A stretch of 64,000 nt of DNA, from assembly GCF_030373545.1 (NCBI RefSeq), contig NZ_JAUDCO010000006.1, positions 62,001 through 126,000 on the forward strand. Reading direction: 5' to 3'. Below are positions 33,622 through 43,546 of the stretch, piece after piece. The position numbers and the translations under genes are program-made. The stretch is from Collinsella tanakaei. Its GTDB lineage: Bacteria > Actinomycetota > Coriobacteriia > Coriobacteriales > Coriobacteriaceae. Below the pieces are notes generated by a model. The model searched no databases. It had not been told where the DNA came from and saw only the letters and a list, made by a program, of their open reading frames with translations. The first letter of the stretch is position 1; each line of letters begins with the position of its first letter.

Positions 33622-33781
33622 CATGAGGCGCGCGCCGACCGCCGACACGGCGCACGAGACATTCGACATCGCACGTGACACGATGATTCCAAAGCGGACA
33701 CGCGCGCCCATCGCGATATCGGAAACCCCACCGTGACAAGCGAGACCCCCGCGCGTACGGCGGGATCTTATAAACCGCAAA

Positions 33782-33809
33782 GGGGGGATGCGCGGACGCA
33801 CATCCCCCC
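33782..33809. terminator. Terminator between the MerR gene and ffh
   Basis: GGGGGGATG (33782-33790) and CATCCCCCC (33801-33809) form a 9-bp stem with some inner pairing. It is placed between the convergent stops of merR (33621) and ffh (33915), and on the minus strand TTTG follows. The rest of 33622-33914 shows no gene, repeat or recognisable motif. Confidence 0.65.
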
Positions 33810-33914
33810 TATCTTCCGATAATCGAGCTCGTCGCGGCAAGCCCGATACGTCTTCGCCGCAATCGACATGCCTTCGTCGCAATCGACGCGCAGGCTGTCG
33901 AAGACGCAGGCGGA

Positions 33915-35399
33915 CTACTTCAGGCGCATCTGGCGCTCCATCTCGCGCAGCATGTCCATGTCGGACGAGCCGCCAGAGCCCAGGCCGCCCAGACCACCCA
34001 TGTTGCCAAGACCGCCGAGGCCGCCCATGTTGCCCATGCCGGGGATGCCGGGCATGCGCATCTTCTTGCCCTTCTTCCCCTTCTTGCCCTTCTTGCCGGC
34101 GGCCTGCTGCGACATGGCGCGCACGCGGCTCATCATCTTGTTCATCTCGCCCCACTGCTTCATGAGCTGGTTCACATCGGTGGGGGTGACGCCCGAACCG
34201 CGGGCGATGCGGGCGCGGCGCTGGCCGTTGATAATCGAGGGCTTCAGGCGCTCCTCGGCCGTCATGGACATGATCATGGCCTCGTTGCGCGCGAAGACCG
34301 ATTCGTCAAGGTTGCCGCCCATCTGGTTGAGCATCTTCTGACCGCCGGGAAGCATGCCCAGGATGGACTTCATACCGCCCATCTTCTTGACGGCACGCAT
34401 CTGCTCGAGCATGTCGTTCATGGTGAAGCCGTCGCGCAGCATGCGCTCGGCGCTCGCGATGGTCTCGGCATCAGCCGCCTGCTGAGCCTTCTCGATGATG
34501 CCGACGACGTCGCCCATGCCGAGGATGCGCTTGGCCATGCGATCGGGATAGAACGTCTCGAGCGAATCGGGCTTCTCGCCCATCGAGACGAACTTGATGG
34601 GCTTGCCGGTAACGGCGCGCACCGACAGCGCACCGCCGCCGCGTGCGTCGCCGTCGAGCTTGGAGATGATCACGCCGTCGAAATCGGTGCGCTCGGCAAA
34701 CGTCTGGACGACGTTGACGATATCCTGGCCGGTCATGGCGTCGACGACCATGAGCACCTGATCGGGCTTGACGGCGCGCTTGATATCGACGGCCTCCTGC
34801 ATCATCTGCTCATCGATCTGCAGGCGACCGGCGGTGTCGACGATCACCACATCGCGCAGGTTGTCGATGGCTTCGCGCACCGATGCGCGGGCGATGCCGA
34901 CCGGATCGGCGCCATCGCCGCGAAACACCGGCACACCGATCTCGCCGCCGAGCGTGGCGAGCTGGTCGGCAGCGGCGGGGCGATAGACGTCGCAGGCGGC
35001 GAGCAGCGGAGAGTGGCCCTGCTTCTTAAGCAGGTACGCGAGCTTAACGGCAGCCGTCGTCTTACCGGAGCCCTGCAGGCCGACGAGCATGATGACGTTG
35101 GGGATGCGGCTCGAGAGCACGAGCTTGCTCTCGGTCGAGCCCAGCAGCTCGGTCAGCTCATCGAGCACGATCTTGACGACGTTTTGCGCCGGCGTGAGGG
35201 ATTCCATGACGTCGGCGGCCAGGCAGCGCTCGCGCGTCTTCGCGACGAAGTCCTTGACCACCTTGAAGTTAACGTCGGCCTCGAGCAGGGCCATGCGGAT
35301 GTCGCGCATCGCGCTCGTGATGTCGGCCTCGGTGAGCTTGCCCTTGCCGCGCAGGCGGTCAAACGTGGAATTGAGGCGATCGGAAAGGCTCTCAAACAT
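33915..35399 (-). CDS. ffh: Signal recognition particle protein Ffh
   Basis: A 494-residue SRP GTPase that binds signal peptides and 4.5S RNA and docks at FtsY. The N domain is followed by the G domain with GLQGSGKTT near residue 108, DTAGRLQID and SKLDGDARGGG, then the methionine-rich M domain (about 300-430). The C-terminus ends in a Lys-rich and Gly/Met-rich low-complexity tail with repeated GKKGKK and GGLGGLG units, longer than usual. The ATG at 35399 is supported by AGGAG ten bases upstream. It is the last gene of the smc-ftsY-ffh run, and a terminator follows. Confidence 0.96.
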   Translation of the reverse strand: MFESLSDRLNSTFDRLRGKGKLTEADITSAMRDIRMALLEADVNFKVVKDFVAKTRERCLAADVMESLTPAQNVVKIVLDELTELLGSTESKLVLSSRIPNVIMLVGLQGSGKTTAAVKLAYLLKKQGHSPLLAACDVYRPAAADQLATLGGEIGVPVFRGDGADPVGIARASVREAIDNLRDVVIVDTAGRLQIDEQMMQEAVDIKRAVKPDQVLMVVDAMTGQDIVNVVQTFAERTDFDGVIISKLDGDARGGGALSVRAVTGKPIKFVSMGEKPDSLETFYPDRMAKRILGMGDVVGIIEKAQQAADAETIASAERMLRDGFTMNDMLEQMRAVKKMGGMKSILGMLPGGQKMLNQMGGNLDESVFARNEAMIMSMTAEERLKPSIINGQRRARIARGSGVTPTDVNQLMKQWGEMNKMMSRVRAMSQQAAGKKGKKGKKGKKMRMPGIPGMGNMGGLGGLGNMGGLGGLGSGGSSDMDMLREMERQMRLK

Positions 35400-35443
35400 A
35401 TGCGTGAAACTCCTATCGGATGTACCGGATGATGACGGGCAGG

Positions 35444-36361
<918 letters not shown>

Positions 36362-39300
36362 CTATGCGTTCACGACCTTTCCGGTCTTCCGGTCGAGCCT
36401 TTGGCTTACGACCCGGCTCACGCCGTCTGCCTGCATGGAAACGCCGTAGAGGACGTCGGCGTCCTCCATCGTCCGGCGCTGGTGAGAGATGACAAGGAGC
36501 TGCGTGGTGCGACGCAGGTGGTCGATCGCGCCGATGAGCTTGCCGAGATTGGAGTCATCGAGCGCCGCCTCGACCTCGTCGAGCACGTAGAACGGCACGG
36601 TGCGCGTGCGGTATACAGCAAACAGCAGCGCAAGGGCCGTCAGGCTCTTCTCGCCACCGCTCATGAGCGTCATCTTGGAGATGCGCTTGCCGCGCGGCTG
36701 CGCCACGACCTCGATGCCGGTCTCGGTGGGCCGCTCGGGATCGGTCATCTCAAGGTGGGCCTGACCGCCGGGGAACAGCATACCGAAGACCTCGCGGAAG
36801 TTCGCGTCGACCTTCTCGAACGTGAGGAGGAACTGGCGCTTCATCTTGCGATCGATGGCCGCAGTGATCTTGGTGAGGGCCCCCCGGGCGTGCTCGAGGT
36901 CGGCGAGCTGTGCGGCGATGAAGTCAGCGCGCTCGCGAAGCCGCTCGTACTCCTGGAACGCAACCTGGTTGACGGGTCCGAGGTTGTTGATCTGCCGCAC
37001 CAGGTCGGCGAGCTCGCGCTCGCAGGCCGCGCGATCGTCGGGGGCGGGCAGCGTGAGGGCCTCCTCGAGCACCGTGGTCCCGTCGGCGGTGATGGCGGAG
37101 ATGGCGTTTTCCACCTGGACCTCGAGCTTACCGCGCTCGACGCTCAGCTGGGATACGGCAGCGGTCGCCGTTTCGACCTCCTCCTTTACGCGCGCGACCT
37201 CGCCACGGGCGGTCTCGATCGTCTTTTTGAGGGATGCGGAATCAGCCTCCTCGAGCGACGCCTGATCGCGCAGGCGCGCCGCCCAATCCAGGGCGCGCTC
37301 GGACAGCGCCTGGTAGCGGTCGTGCAGTGGATCGACGCGCAGGCGCAGCACCTCAAGGGAGCGCGAGGACTGACGCGTGGCGCGGATGCGGCGATCGATG
37401 GACTCAAGACGGCGCTCGAGCTCGGGCGAGCGGGTCTCGAGGCTGCGGAGACGCTCGGTAGCCTGGGCGAGGCGAACCTTCGCATCGGCGAGCTTGCCGG
37501 CAGCCTCGGTGTCATCGCGACGGACGCGCTCGAGGTCGTCGGTAGCGTCCTCGATCTGCGCGCCCAGGGCATCGGCCTGATCGCGAGCATCGTCACGGGT
37601 GCTTGCAAGCTCGTCGAGCTGCGGCTGCACGGCGCGAACAGCCTCGGCCGCCTGAGCGCGCCGGCGCTCCACCTGGGAGTGCTCCGCGACGGCGGCGGAA
37701 AGAGCCTGCTCGAGACGGCCAATCTCGGAGAGCAGCGATCGATGCTCACCCTCGAGTCGTGCGATGTCGCCAGCGATATCGCCATCCGCGGAACGAGCGG
37801 CCGCAAGCGCCTCGTTCGCCTCGACCGTGCGCTCGGTCGCGCGCTCAAGAACGACCGAGAGCTCGGGCTCCAGGTCCTCAAGTTCACGGATACGACGCTT
37901 GCGCTCGAGCGTGCCGGCGTGCGCGTCGGCGGCGCTGCCGATGCGCACCGCGCCCCCCGAAAAGATTCGCGCGCCGTCAGGCGTCACATACGTGACACCG
38001 CTGATACGCGGTGCCGCGAGCGCTTCGTCGATCGAGTCGACGACATAGTAGGAGCCGAGCAGCGCGGCCGCAGCGGCCCCATAGCCCTCGCGCACCCGCA
38101 GGCGCTCGACGAGGCGGTAGCCGACAGCGCCGGCGGCGGCTTCATCGGCAGCGCCGGCGCGCGAAACGAGCACGGCCTCGCCGTCGGACCCCTGCTGTTC
38201 GAGAGCGTATGCGCCAAGCGACGAGAGCGCCTCGGCATTGTCGACGACAAGCGCGTCGATACCGGTGGCAAGCAGGCCCTCGACCAGGTCCTCGAGCTCG
38301 GCGGGAGCTTCGATGACATCGCCCAAGCGCGCGCGAACGGTGCCGGCGTGAGCGCGCTGGACCTTCGCGGCGAGCGGAGAGGAATCGGACATGCGCTCGT
38401 CGATGCGCTTGAGGCTTGCAAGCTCCGAGGTCACCTCAGAGTGGCGCGTGCGCGCCTCGGCCTCTTTGGCGCGGCGGTCGTCGACGGCGGCACGGGCCGC
38501 CTCGATAGACACCTTCGCCTCGTCGCGGCGAGCGCGCGCATCGGCGAGCTCGGCGTCAAGCTCCTCGGCGCGGACCCGACGACTTTCCAGCGATGCGCGG
38601 ACCTCTTCGGCCTGCGCATCGATCTGCTCGAGACGCGAGGCGTACATGGAGTCCTCGAGCTCGGCGTTGGATACGGTCTCCTTCGCCTTGACGTAGCTCA
38701 GGGCGGCGTCGTCAGCGGTGCGCTGTGCCTCGCGCCGCTCACGGGTCAGGCGCGCAATGAGCTCATCGAGCTCGACGCGCCGCGCGTGCAGCTGCTCGGC
38801 GGCAGGGGCAAGCTCGGCGACGTCGGCCTGCGCCACGTCGGCGGCAGCGCGGACATCATCGAGCTTGGCGCGCACGTCGGCGAGCTCCTCGGCAGCCCGC
38901 TTGCGCTGATGCTCGGCACCGGAAAGGGAACCGCGCATCTCGGAGAGACGGGCGACCATGTTGCGGCCCTTCTCCTCGAGCAGGCGCATATCCGAGCCGA
39001 TGCGGCCGACGACGTCCTGCATATGGCGGCGCTGCTCGCCCAAATCGCCGACGAACAGACCCTTCTCCTCGAGCATGACCTGGAGCTTCTCCAGCTCACG
39101 CTCCTTTTCGGACAGGCGGTAGCGGGAGAGCTCGACAGCGGCGGCGGCCTCCTTGGAACGGGATTCCAGATCGGTCCAGCTCGCCTGGAGGCTGCGCAGC
39201 TCGTCGACGGCGAGGATCTGCGTGAGCTCGCGGGCGCGGGCGGTCAGGTCGCGATGCTTGCGCGCGCGATCGACCTGGCGCTCGAGCGGCTTCAGCTGGC

Positions 39301-39898
39301 GATTGATCTCGCGGCTGATGTCCCGGGCGCGCGTCAGGTGCTCATCCATGGAGGCGATCTTGCGCGCGGCGCGCTCGCGGCGGCGCTTGTGCTTGGAGAT
39401 GCCGGCGGCCTCCTCGATCAGCGCACGGCGCTCCTCGGGCCGGCTCTGCAGGATCGAGTCGAGCTTTCCTTGGCTGATGATGGAGTGGGTGTCTTTGCCC
39501 AAACCCGAATCGTGCAGGATATCCTGGATATCCATGAGACGGCACGGGCTCGAATTGATGAGATACTCGGACTCTCCGGAGCGGTACATGCGGCGCGTGA
39601 TGGCCACCTCGTCGAACTCGACAGGCAGGACGTGGTCCGAGTTGTCGAGGACCAGCGTGACCTCGGCCACGCCGACGGGCTTGCGGGCAGAGGACCCGGA
39701 GAAGATGACGTCCTCCATGGCCTGGCCGCGGAGCTGCTTGGCGCTCTGCTCGCCCAAAACCCAGAGGATGGCGTCGGAGATATTGGATTTACCCGACCCG
39801 TTGGGGCCCACGATAACGGTGAGCCCGGGCTCGAACGTCATGTGGGCGCGATCGGCAAACGATTTGAATCCCTTGAGGGTCAGCGACTTGAGATACAC
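36362..39898 (-). CDS. smc: Chromosome segregation protein SMC
   Basis: A 1178-residue SMC ATPase. Walker A is GPNGSGKSNISDAI near residue 32, long coiled coils surround a hinge near residues 500-660, and the C-terminal head has the signature LMSGGEKSLTALALLF and Walker B FYVLDEVEAALDD. Together with ScpAB it would form condensin and organise the chromosome. It starts at GTG 39898, 12 bases after rnc. The neighbours rnc and ftsY give the widespread rnc-smc-ftsY gene order, which supports both. A large open frame on the opposite strand is a shadow of biased codons. Confidence 0.97.
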   Translation of the reverse strand: MYLKSLTLKGFKSFADRAHMTFEPGLTVIVGPNGSGKSNISDAILWVLGEQSAKQLRGQAMEDVIFSGSSARKPVGVAEVTLVLDNSDHVLPVEFDEVAITRRMYRSGESEYLINSSPCRLMDIQDILHDSGLGKDTHSIISQGKLDSILQSRPEERRALIEEAAGISKHKRRRERAARKIASMDEHLTRARDISREINRQLKPLERQVDRARKHRDLTARARELTQILAVDELRSLQASWTDLESRSKEAAAAVELSRYRLSEKERELEKLQVMLEEKGLFVGDLGEQRRHMQDVVGRIGSDMRLLEEKGRNMVARLSEMRGSLSGAEHQRKRAAEELADVRAKLDDVRAAADVAQADVAELAPAAEQLHARRVELDELIARLTRERREAQRTADDAALSYVKAKETVSNAELEDSMYASRLEQIDAQAEEVRASLESRRVRAEELDAELADARARRDEAKVSIEAARAAVDDRRAKEAEARTRHSEVTSELASLKRIDERMSDSSPLAAKVQRAHAGTVRARLGDVIEAPAELEDLVEGLLATGIDALVVDNAEALSSLGAYALEQQGSDGEAVLVSRAGAADEAAAGAVGYRLVERLRVREGYGAAAAALLGSYYVVDSIDEALAAPRISGVTYVTPDGARIFSGGAVRIGSAADAHAGTLERKRRIRELEDLEPELSVVLERATERTVEANEALAAARSADGDIAGDIARLEGEHRSLLSEIGRLEQALSAAVAEHSQVERRRAQAAEAVRAVQPQLDELASTRDDARDQADALGAQIEDATDDLERVRRDDTEAAGKLADAKVRLAQATERLRSLETRSPELERRLESIDRRIRATRQSSRSLEVLRLRVDPLHDRYQALSERALDWAARLRDQASLEEADSASLKKTIETARGEVARVKEEVETATAAVSQLSVERGKLEVQVENAISAITADGTTVLEEALTLPAPDDRAACERELADLVRQINNLGPVNQVAFQEYERLRERADFIAAQLADLEHARGALTKITAAIDRKMKRQFLLTFEKVDANFREVFGMLFPGGQAHLEMTDPERPTETGIEVVAQPRGKRISKMTLMSGGEKSLTALALLFAVYRTRTVPFYVLDEVEAALDDSNLGKLIGAIDHLRRTTQLLVISHQRRTMEDADVLYGVSMQADGVSRVVSQRLDRKTGKVVNA

Positions 39899-39910
39899 GC
39901 GAACACCCCG

Positions 39911-40636
39911 CTAACCGAGCTTGCGCTTCAAGATCACACCGTTATGGGTATAACCCATGCGCTCAAGGGCGTCCAGGGCGGCTGCAGCCTCGGCCTCCTT
40001 CTTGGAAGATCCGCTTCCCCGACCGCGGCGAACGCCGTCGACGATCGCCACAGCGGTAAACGTGGGCTCATGGGCGGGGCCGCTGCTGTCGACCAGCTTG
40101 TAGGCGGGCGCCTCCATGTGGTCGCGCTGCACGCATTCCTGCAGATAGGACTTGGGATTCGTCGGATGCTCGGCGCGCTCGGTGGCAAGATGCGGCTTGA
40201 GCGTGCGATTGATGAAGGCCTCGGCGGCATCCCAGCCGCCATCGAGGTACAGGGCACCGACGAGCGCCTCGTAGACGTTCTCGAGCGCCGAGTGCATGCC
40301 GCGCGCGCCGGTGCCCATCTCGGACGAACCGAAGATGATGCACTCGTCGATGCCAAGCTCCTGTCCCACCTCGGACAGGGTCATGCCCGACACCAAGGAG
40401 ACCTTCAGGCGTGTGAGCTTGCCCTCGTCGAACTGCGGATAGGCGCGATACAGCGCGAGCGCGACGACGGAACCCAGGATGGAGTCGCCAAGGAACTCGA
40501 GGCGCTCATAGGAGGCGTCGACGGGCTGCCCCTCGACCGCCGAGGGATGGGTAATGGCCGAGCGGAGCAGCACGCGGTCGCGGAAGGTGTGACCGCAGAT
40601 CGCTTCCACCCGGGCGATCTTATCGGATACGGGCAC
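39911..40636 (-). CDS. rnc: Ribonuclease III
   Basis: A 241-residue double-strand RNA endonuclease that processes rRNA and some mRNAs. The catalytic RIIID domain has ERLEFLGDSILG, the metal-binding acidic signature near residues 44-55, and a later ENVYEALVGALYLDGG segment. The C-terminal dsRBD is present from PKSYLQECVQ to the end. It starts at GTG 40636 with AGGAGG eight bases upstream, three bases after the acpP stop. Its position between acpP and smc is the common bacterial order. Confidence 0.96.
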   Translation of the reverse strand: MPVSDKIARVEAICGHTFRDRVLLRSAITHPSAVEGQPVDASYERLEFLGDSILGSVVALALYRAYPQFDEGKLTRLKVSLVSGMTLSEVGQELGIDECIIFGSSEMGTGARGMHSALENVYEALVGALYLDGGWDAAEAFINRTLKPHLATERAEHPTNPKSYLQECVQRDHMEAPAYKLVDSSGPAHEPTFTAVAIVDGVRRGRGSGSSKKEAEAAAALDALERMGYTHNGVILKRKLG

Positions 40637-40639
40637 GCG

Positions 40640-40879
40640 TTAGCCCTCCTGAGCGGCGATGGCGTCGATGGCGTCGGCGACCGACGAGATGGACAGCAGG
40701 CGCTCCTCGTCGAACTCGATGCCGAACTCGTCCTCCATGGCGGTGACGAGCTGAAGCCGGTCGAGCGAATCGGCGTCGAGGTCATCGAAGGTCGTCTGCT
40801 CGGTGATCTGATCGATCTCGACCCCGAGGATGTCGGAGGCGATGTCGGCGACCTTGTCGAAGATTTCGGTGCGCTCCAT
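40640..40879 (-). CDS. acpP: Acyl carrier protein
   Basis: A 79-residue ACP carrying growing fatty acyl chains. The 4'-phosphopantetheine attachment site is Ser38 in DADSLDRLQ, with the usual four-helix, highly acidic composition. It follows plsX and precedes rnc. A TAGAAT box about 40 bases upstream of the start codon could act as an internal promoter, but no matching -35 is clear. The gene is small but its identity is secure. Confidence 0.95.
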   Translation of the reverse strand: MERTEIFDKVADIASDILGVEIDQITEQTTFDDLDADSLDRLQLVTAMEDEFGIEFDEERLLSISSVADAIDAIAAQEG

Positions 40880-40965
40880 GAGCGTACTCCTTTCATGAGG
40901 GCGGGCGGGGTGCCCGGCACCTCAAGATTCTACCCGTTCGCACACGTGGCTGAAAGCGCGACGGC

Positions 40966-41988
40966 CTAGCGCACGATGTTATCCATCGAGGCGGCAAGCA
41001 TCTCCACAAGATTGCCGCGCACGGCGTTGGCGGCGGTCAGCGTTCCGTTCTTGACGGCCTCCACGCTCGTCGCGCCGTGTCCGATGACCACCACGCCGCG
41101 CAGGCCGAGCAGCACCGCGCCGCCGCGGGCGTCGCCGGAAAGCTTCGCCTGGATGGCCTTGAGCCCGCGCTTGACGAGAAGCGCCGCCACCTTGCCGCCG
41201 AGCGAGCCGAGCAGCACGCCCTTCAACTCGTGGAGCAAGAGCTTCGCCGCGCCCTCGGTGCACTTGAGCGCGATGTTGCCCGAGAAGCCGTCGCAGACGA
41301 CCACATCGACGTTGCCGGAGGTCAGATCGGTGCCCTCGCAGTTGCCGGCAAAGCCCTTGACGCTCGAGCGCATGAGCGGGAAGCACTCCTTGGTGAACTG
41401 CGAGCCCTTCTTGTCTTCGGTGCCGTTGGACAACAGGCCGACGCGCGGGTTGGCGATGCCGCAGACGATGCGCGCATACGTCGCTCCCATCTGACCGAAG
41501 CGCACGATATCCTCAGGCTCGACGTCAGGGTTGGCGCCCATGTCGGCAAGAACGGTGAAACCGCCTGCGCGGTTGGGGATCTCGCTGACGATGCAGGGGC
41601 GGATGGGGCGCTTCTCCCCTTCCGCGTTCACGTACTTGAAGGGGGTGACGTACGCCGTGCCCGCAGCGGTGACCGCACCGGTGGAACCGGCGGAGAAAAA
41701 GCCGTCGGCCTGCCCCTTTTTGATGGCGCGGCACGCAAGCACGATGGAGGACTTGCGCTTGTGCATGACGGCCTGGATGGGGTCGTCCTCCATGGCGATG
41801 ATGTCGGGCGCGACGAGCGCCTCGACGCGCTCGCGCTCGGCGGCGAACGGCTCGACGATGTCGGCGGGGCCGGCGGCGATGACCTCGAGCTCGGGATCGG
41901 CGGCAAGCGCCGCGTCGATGCCGTCGAGAACGACCTTCGGCTCCTCGTCGCCGCCCACGACGTCGACGGCGATGCGTACCTTCCTCAT
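40966..41988 (-). CDS. plsX: Phosphate acyltransferase PlsX
   Basis: A 340-residue enzyme that makes acyl-phosphate from acyl-ACP for the first step of phospholipid synthesis (the PlsX/PlsY route). Motifs include VDVVGGDEEPK at the start, SAGSTGAVTAAGTAYV near residue 95, and SNGTEDKKGSQ and GFSGNIALK further on. ATG 41988 has GGGGGA seven bases upstream; the longer frame above it is not needed. It lies between rpmF and acpP, an arrangement typical of Gram-positive bacteria, so ribosomal protein, lipid and ACP supply are coupled by position. Confidence 0.95.
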   Translation of the reverse strand: MRKVRIAVDVVGGDEEPKVVLDGIDAALAADPELEVIAAGPADIVEPFAAERERVEALVAPDIIAMEDDPIQAVMHKRKSSIVLACRAIKKGQADGFFSAGSTGAVTAAGTAYVTPFKYVNAEGEKRPIRPCIVSEIPNRAGGFTVLADMGANPDVEPEDIVRFGQMGATYARIVCGIANPRVGLLSNGTEDKKGSQFTKECFPLMRSSVKGFAGNCEGTDLTSGNVDVVVCDGFSGNIALKCTEGAAKLLLHELKGVLLGSLGGKVAALLVKRGLKAIQAKLSGDARGGAVLLGLRGVVVIGHGATSVEAVKNGTLTAANAVRGNLVEMLAASMDNIVR

Positions 41989-42012
41989 AGGGCAATCCCC
42001 CTTAACGACAAA

Positions 42013-42035
42013 TGGCCGACTCTGCGAGCCGGCCA
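42013..42035 (-). terminator. Attenuator-like hairpin between rpmF and plsX
   Basis: TGGCCG (42013-42018) pairs with CGGCCA (42030-42035), and on the minus strand TTTGTCGTT follows. Because the two genes are cotranscribed in many bacteria, this looks like a partial terminator that makes rpmF more abundant than plsX transcripts. Confidence 0.5.
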
Positions 42036-42095
42036 TACGGTTCCATATCTCTCACGCTGCCAAAGACACCTGCGCGATCGAAGAGACGCCACACG

Positions 42096-42275
42096 CTACT
42101 CGGTGACGATGACCTCGCGATCCTTGTAGTAGCCGCAGTTGGGGCAGACGTGATGGGGAAGCTTGACGGCGCCGCAGCGAGGGCAGACGGAGCGGGACGG
42201 GGCGTCAATCTTCATGTTGGCGGAACGACGGGTGTGAGTGGCTCCGCGGCCCTTCTTTTGCTTAGGTACTGGCAT
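42096..42275 (-). CDS. rpmF: 50S ribosomal protein L32
   Basis: A 59-residue ribosomal protein with a zinc ribbon: CPRC at about residues 31-34 and CPNC at about 44-47. The N-terminus (PVPKQKKGRGATHTRR) is characteristic of L32. Because zinc-free paralogues replace L32 in some species, the intact CxxC pairs mark this as the zinc-binding form. ATG 42275 is preceded by GAGAGG five bases away. It has its own promoter just upstream and lies between DUF177 and plsX. Confidence 0.96.
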   Translation of the reverse strand: MPVPKQKKGRGATHTRRSANMKIDAPSRSVCPRCGAVKLPHHVCPNCGYYKDREVIVTE

Positions 42276-42323
42276 GATAACCTCTCTTTTACTGTGTCTC
42301 GGCACGATTACGCGCAAGTAGCG

Positions 42324-42351
42324 ATATTAGCATAGTGTGCGCGTGTGTCCA
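42324..42351 (-). promoter_or_regulatory. Internal promoter for rpmF
   Basis: On the minus strand -35 TGGACA (42346-42351) and -10 TAATAT (42324-42329) are separated by 16 bp, with TGC just before the -10 as an extended -10 element. It lies about 50 bases upstream of the rpmF start. Confidence 0.6.
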
Positions 42352-42406
42352 GCTTTTTATAATCTCCACATGCAGGTAGCTGCCCCTGAGGGCGCTCACC
42401 CGACCC

Positions 42407-42961
42407 TTACGCGTCGAGCTTCAGGTTCTTCAGCGCGGCAAACGGGTTGTCGTCGCTGTCGACCCAAGCCTGCTCGGCGGCCGTCTCGCACCCGCAGGGC
42501 CCCTCGTTGAGGTTGGCGCCGCAGGTCGGGCACAGCCCCGCGCAGTCCGGTCGGCACAGCACGACAAACGGCGTGTCCATGACCATGGCGTCCCAGATCG
42601 CTCCGGACAGATCGACCGTGCGCTCAGGGCCGACGAGCTCGAAACCGTCCTCGTAGGCGTCGGCGTCCTCGGGCTCCTCGAACAGGTAGTACTCCTCGAT
42701 CTCGCCCGCGATGTCAAAGTGGGCGGGCTCGAGGCAGCGGTCGCAAGCGCCCTGAGCGTGAGCGCGGACGATGCCTGTCACCAAGATGCCGTCTCCGGCA
42801 TTGGTGAGCACGACATCGTACGAGACGCCGTCGGCCAGAGAGAAGTCCTTCTCCCCTGTCGAATAGCCGTCGAGCGCGACTGTCTCGGCAAGCGCAAGCG
42901 ACTCGCCGGGGTTCTCGAGGCGGTCGGCGAGCTCGATGACAACCGGCTTCATACCGTCCAT
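42407..42961 (-). CDS. DUF177 (YceD-like) protein
   Basis: A 184-residue DUF177 protein. The family is linked to 23S rRNA/large-subunit maturation and its gene often precedes rpmF, as here. It has CDRC near residue 75 and a cysteine-rich C-terminus (CRPDC, CPTC, CGC) suggestive of a zinc site. ATG 42961 lies two bases after the upstream stop; an in-frame ATG at 42952 is a possible alternative. The family call is secure; the molecular function is not well defined. Confidence 0.85.
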   Translation of the reverse strand: MDGMKPVVIELADRLENPGESLALAETVALDGYSTGEKDFSLADGVSYDVVLTNAGDGILVTGIVRAHAQGACDRCLEPAHFDIAGEIEEYYLFEEPEDADAYEDGFELVGPERTVDLSGAIWDAMVMDTPFVVLCRPDCAGLCPTCGANLNEGPCGCETAAEQAWVDSDDNPFAALKNLKLDA

Positions 42962-42963
42962 CG

Positions 42964-43461
42964 CTACCAAGAACCGTTCTGGTTGTTAGCACCCTCGTTG
43001 AGCTGCTGGCGGCAGCGGGCGACCGTGGAGGTGAGCGACTTCAGGTTCTCCTCGAGGTGGGTGAACACCTGCTCGGCATAATCCTCGGCGGCGTAGCGGG
43101 TCTCGCGCTCGTACTGCTGGGCACGCTCGCGGATATCGTCGGCCTGCTGCTGGGCCAGGCGCACGATCTCCTGCTCGCCGGCGATGGTGAGCGCCTGCTG
43201 CTGGGCGTCGGCGATGATGGAGTCGGCCTGCGCGGTCGCGCTCGCCATGAGCTCGTCGCGCTCCTTGAGGATGCGGCGGGACTTCTGCCACTCCTCGGGG
43301 TAGCTCATGCGAATCTCGTCGAGGATGTTATAGAACACCTCGGTTTCGATGACCTTGAACTGGGCGGATTTACCGAAAGGGGGCTTGGCTTCGTCGATGA
43401 TGCCCTCAAGCTCGTCGACAAGGCTCTCGATCCTCTCGCCGGGGAAGTTGTCGCCAGCCAT
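42964..43461 (-). CDS. Coiled-coil protein (DivIVA/ATP-synthase-b-like)
   Basis: A 165-residue highly helical protein. A short N-terminal region with DELEGIIDEAKPPF is followed by a long coiled-coil segment rich in Glu, Gln and Arg (about 45-150: RRILKERDELMASATAQADS, ERAQQYERETRYAAEDYAEQ). It resembles DivIVA-like or F0-b-like coiled-coil proteins found next to coaD and DUF177 in actinobacteria. The role in cell division or envelope assembly is only suggested by location. ATG 43461 has AAGGAG five bases upstream. It overlaps nothing and runs directly into DUF177. Confidence 0.65.
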   Translation of the reverse strand: MAGDNFPGERIESLVDELEGIIDEAKPPFGKSAQFKVIETEVFYNILDEIRMSYPEEWQKSRRILKERDELMASATAQADSIIADAQQQALTIAGEQEIVRLAQQQADDIRERAQQYERETRYAAEDYAEQVFTHLEENLKSLTSTVARCRQQLNEGANNQNGSW

Positions 43462-43546
43462 CAAGTCTCCTTCCGTTGGCTGCTATCAACAGCTAATAGT
43501 ATCACATGCCGCATGGCGGGCCGAGATGGCCGCACCGTTGTGTTCC

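Noticed and set aside
36401-40969. An open frame of about 1520 codons antisense to smc, rnc and acpP
   Set aside because: It runs opposite three certain genes and has no start signal or domains; its length reflects rare stop codons opposite G+C-rich coding DNA.
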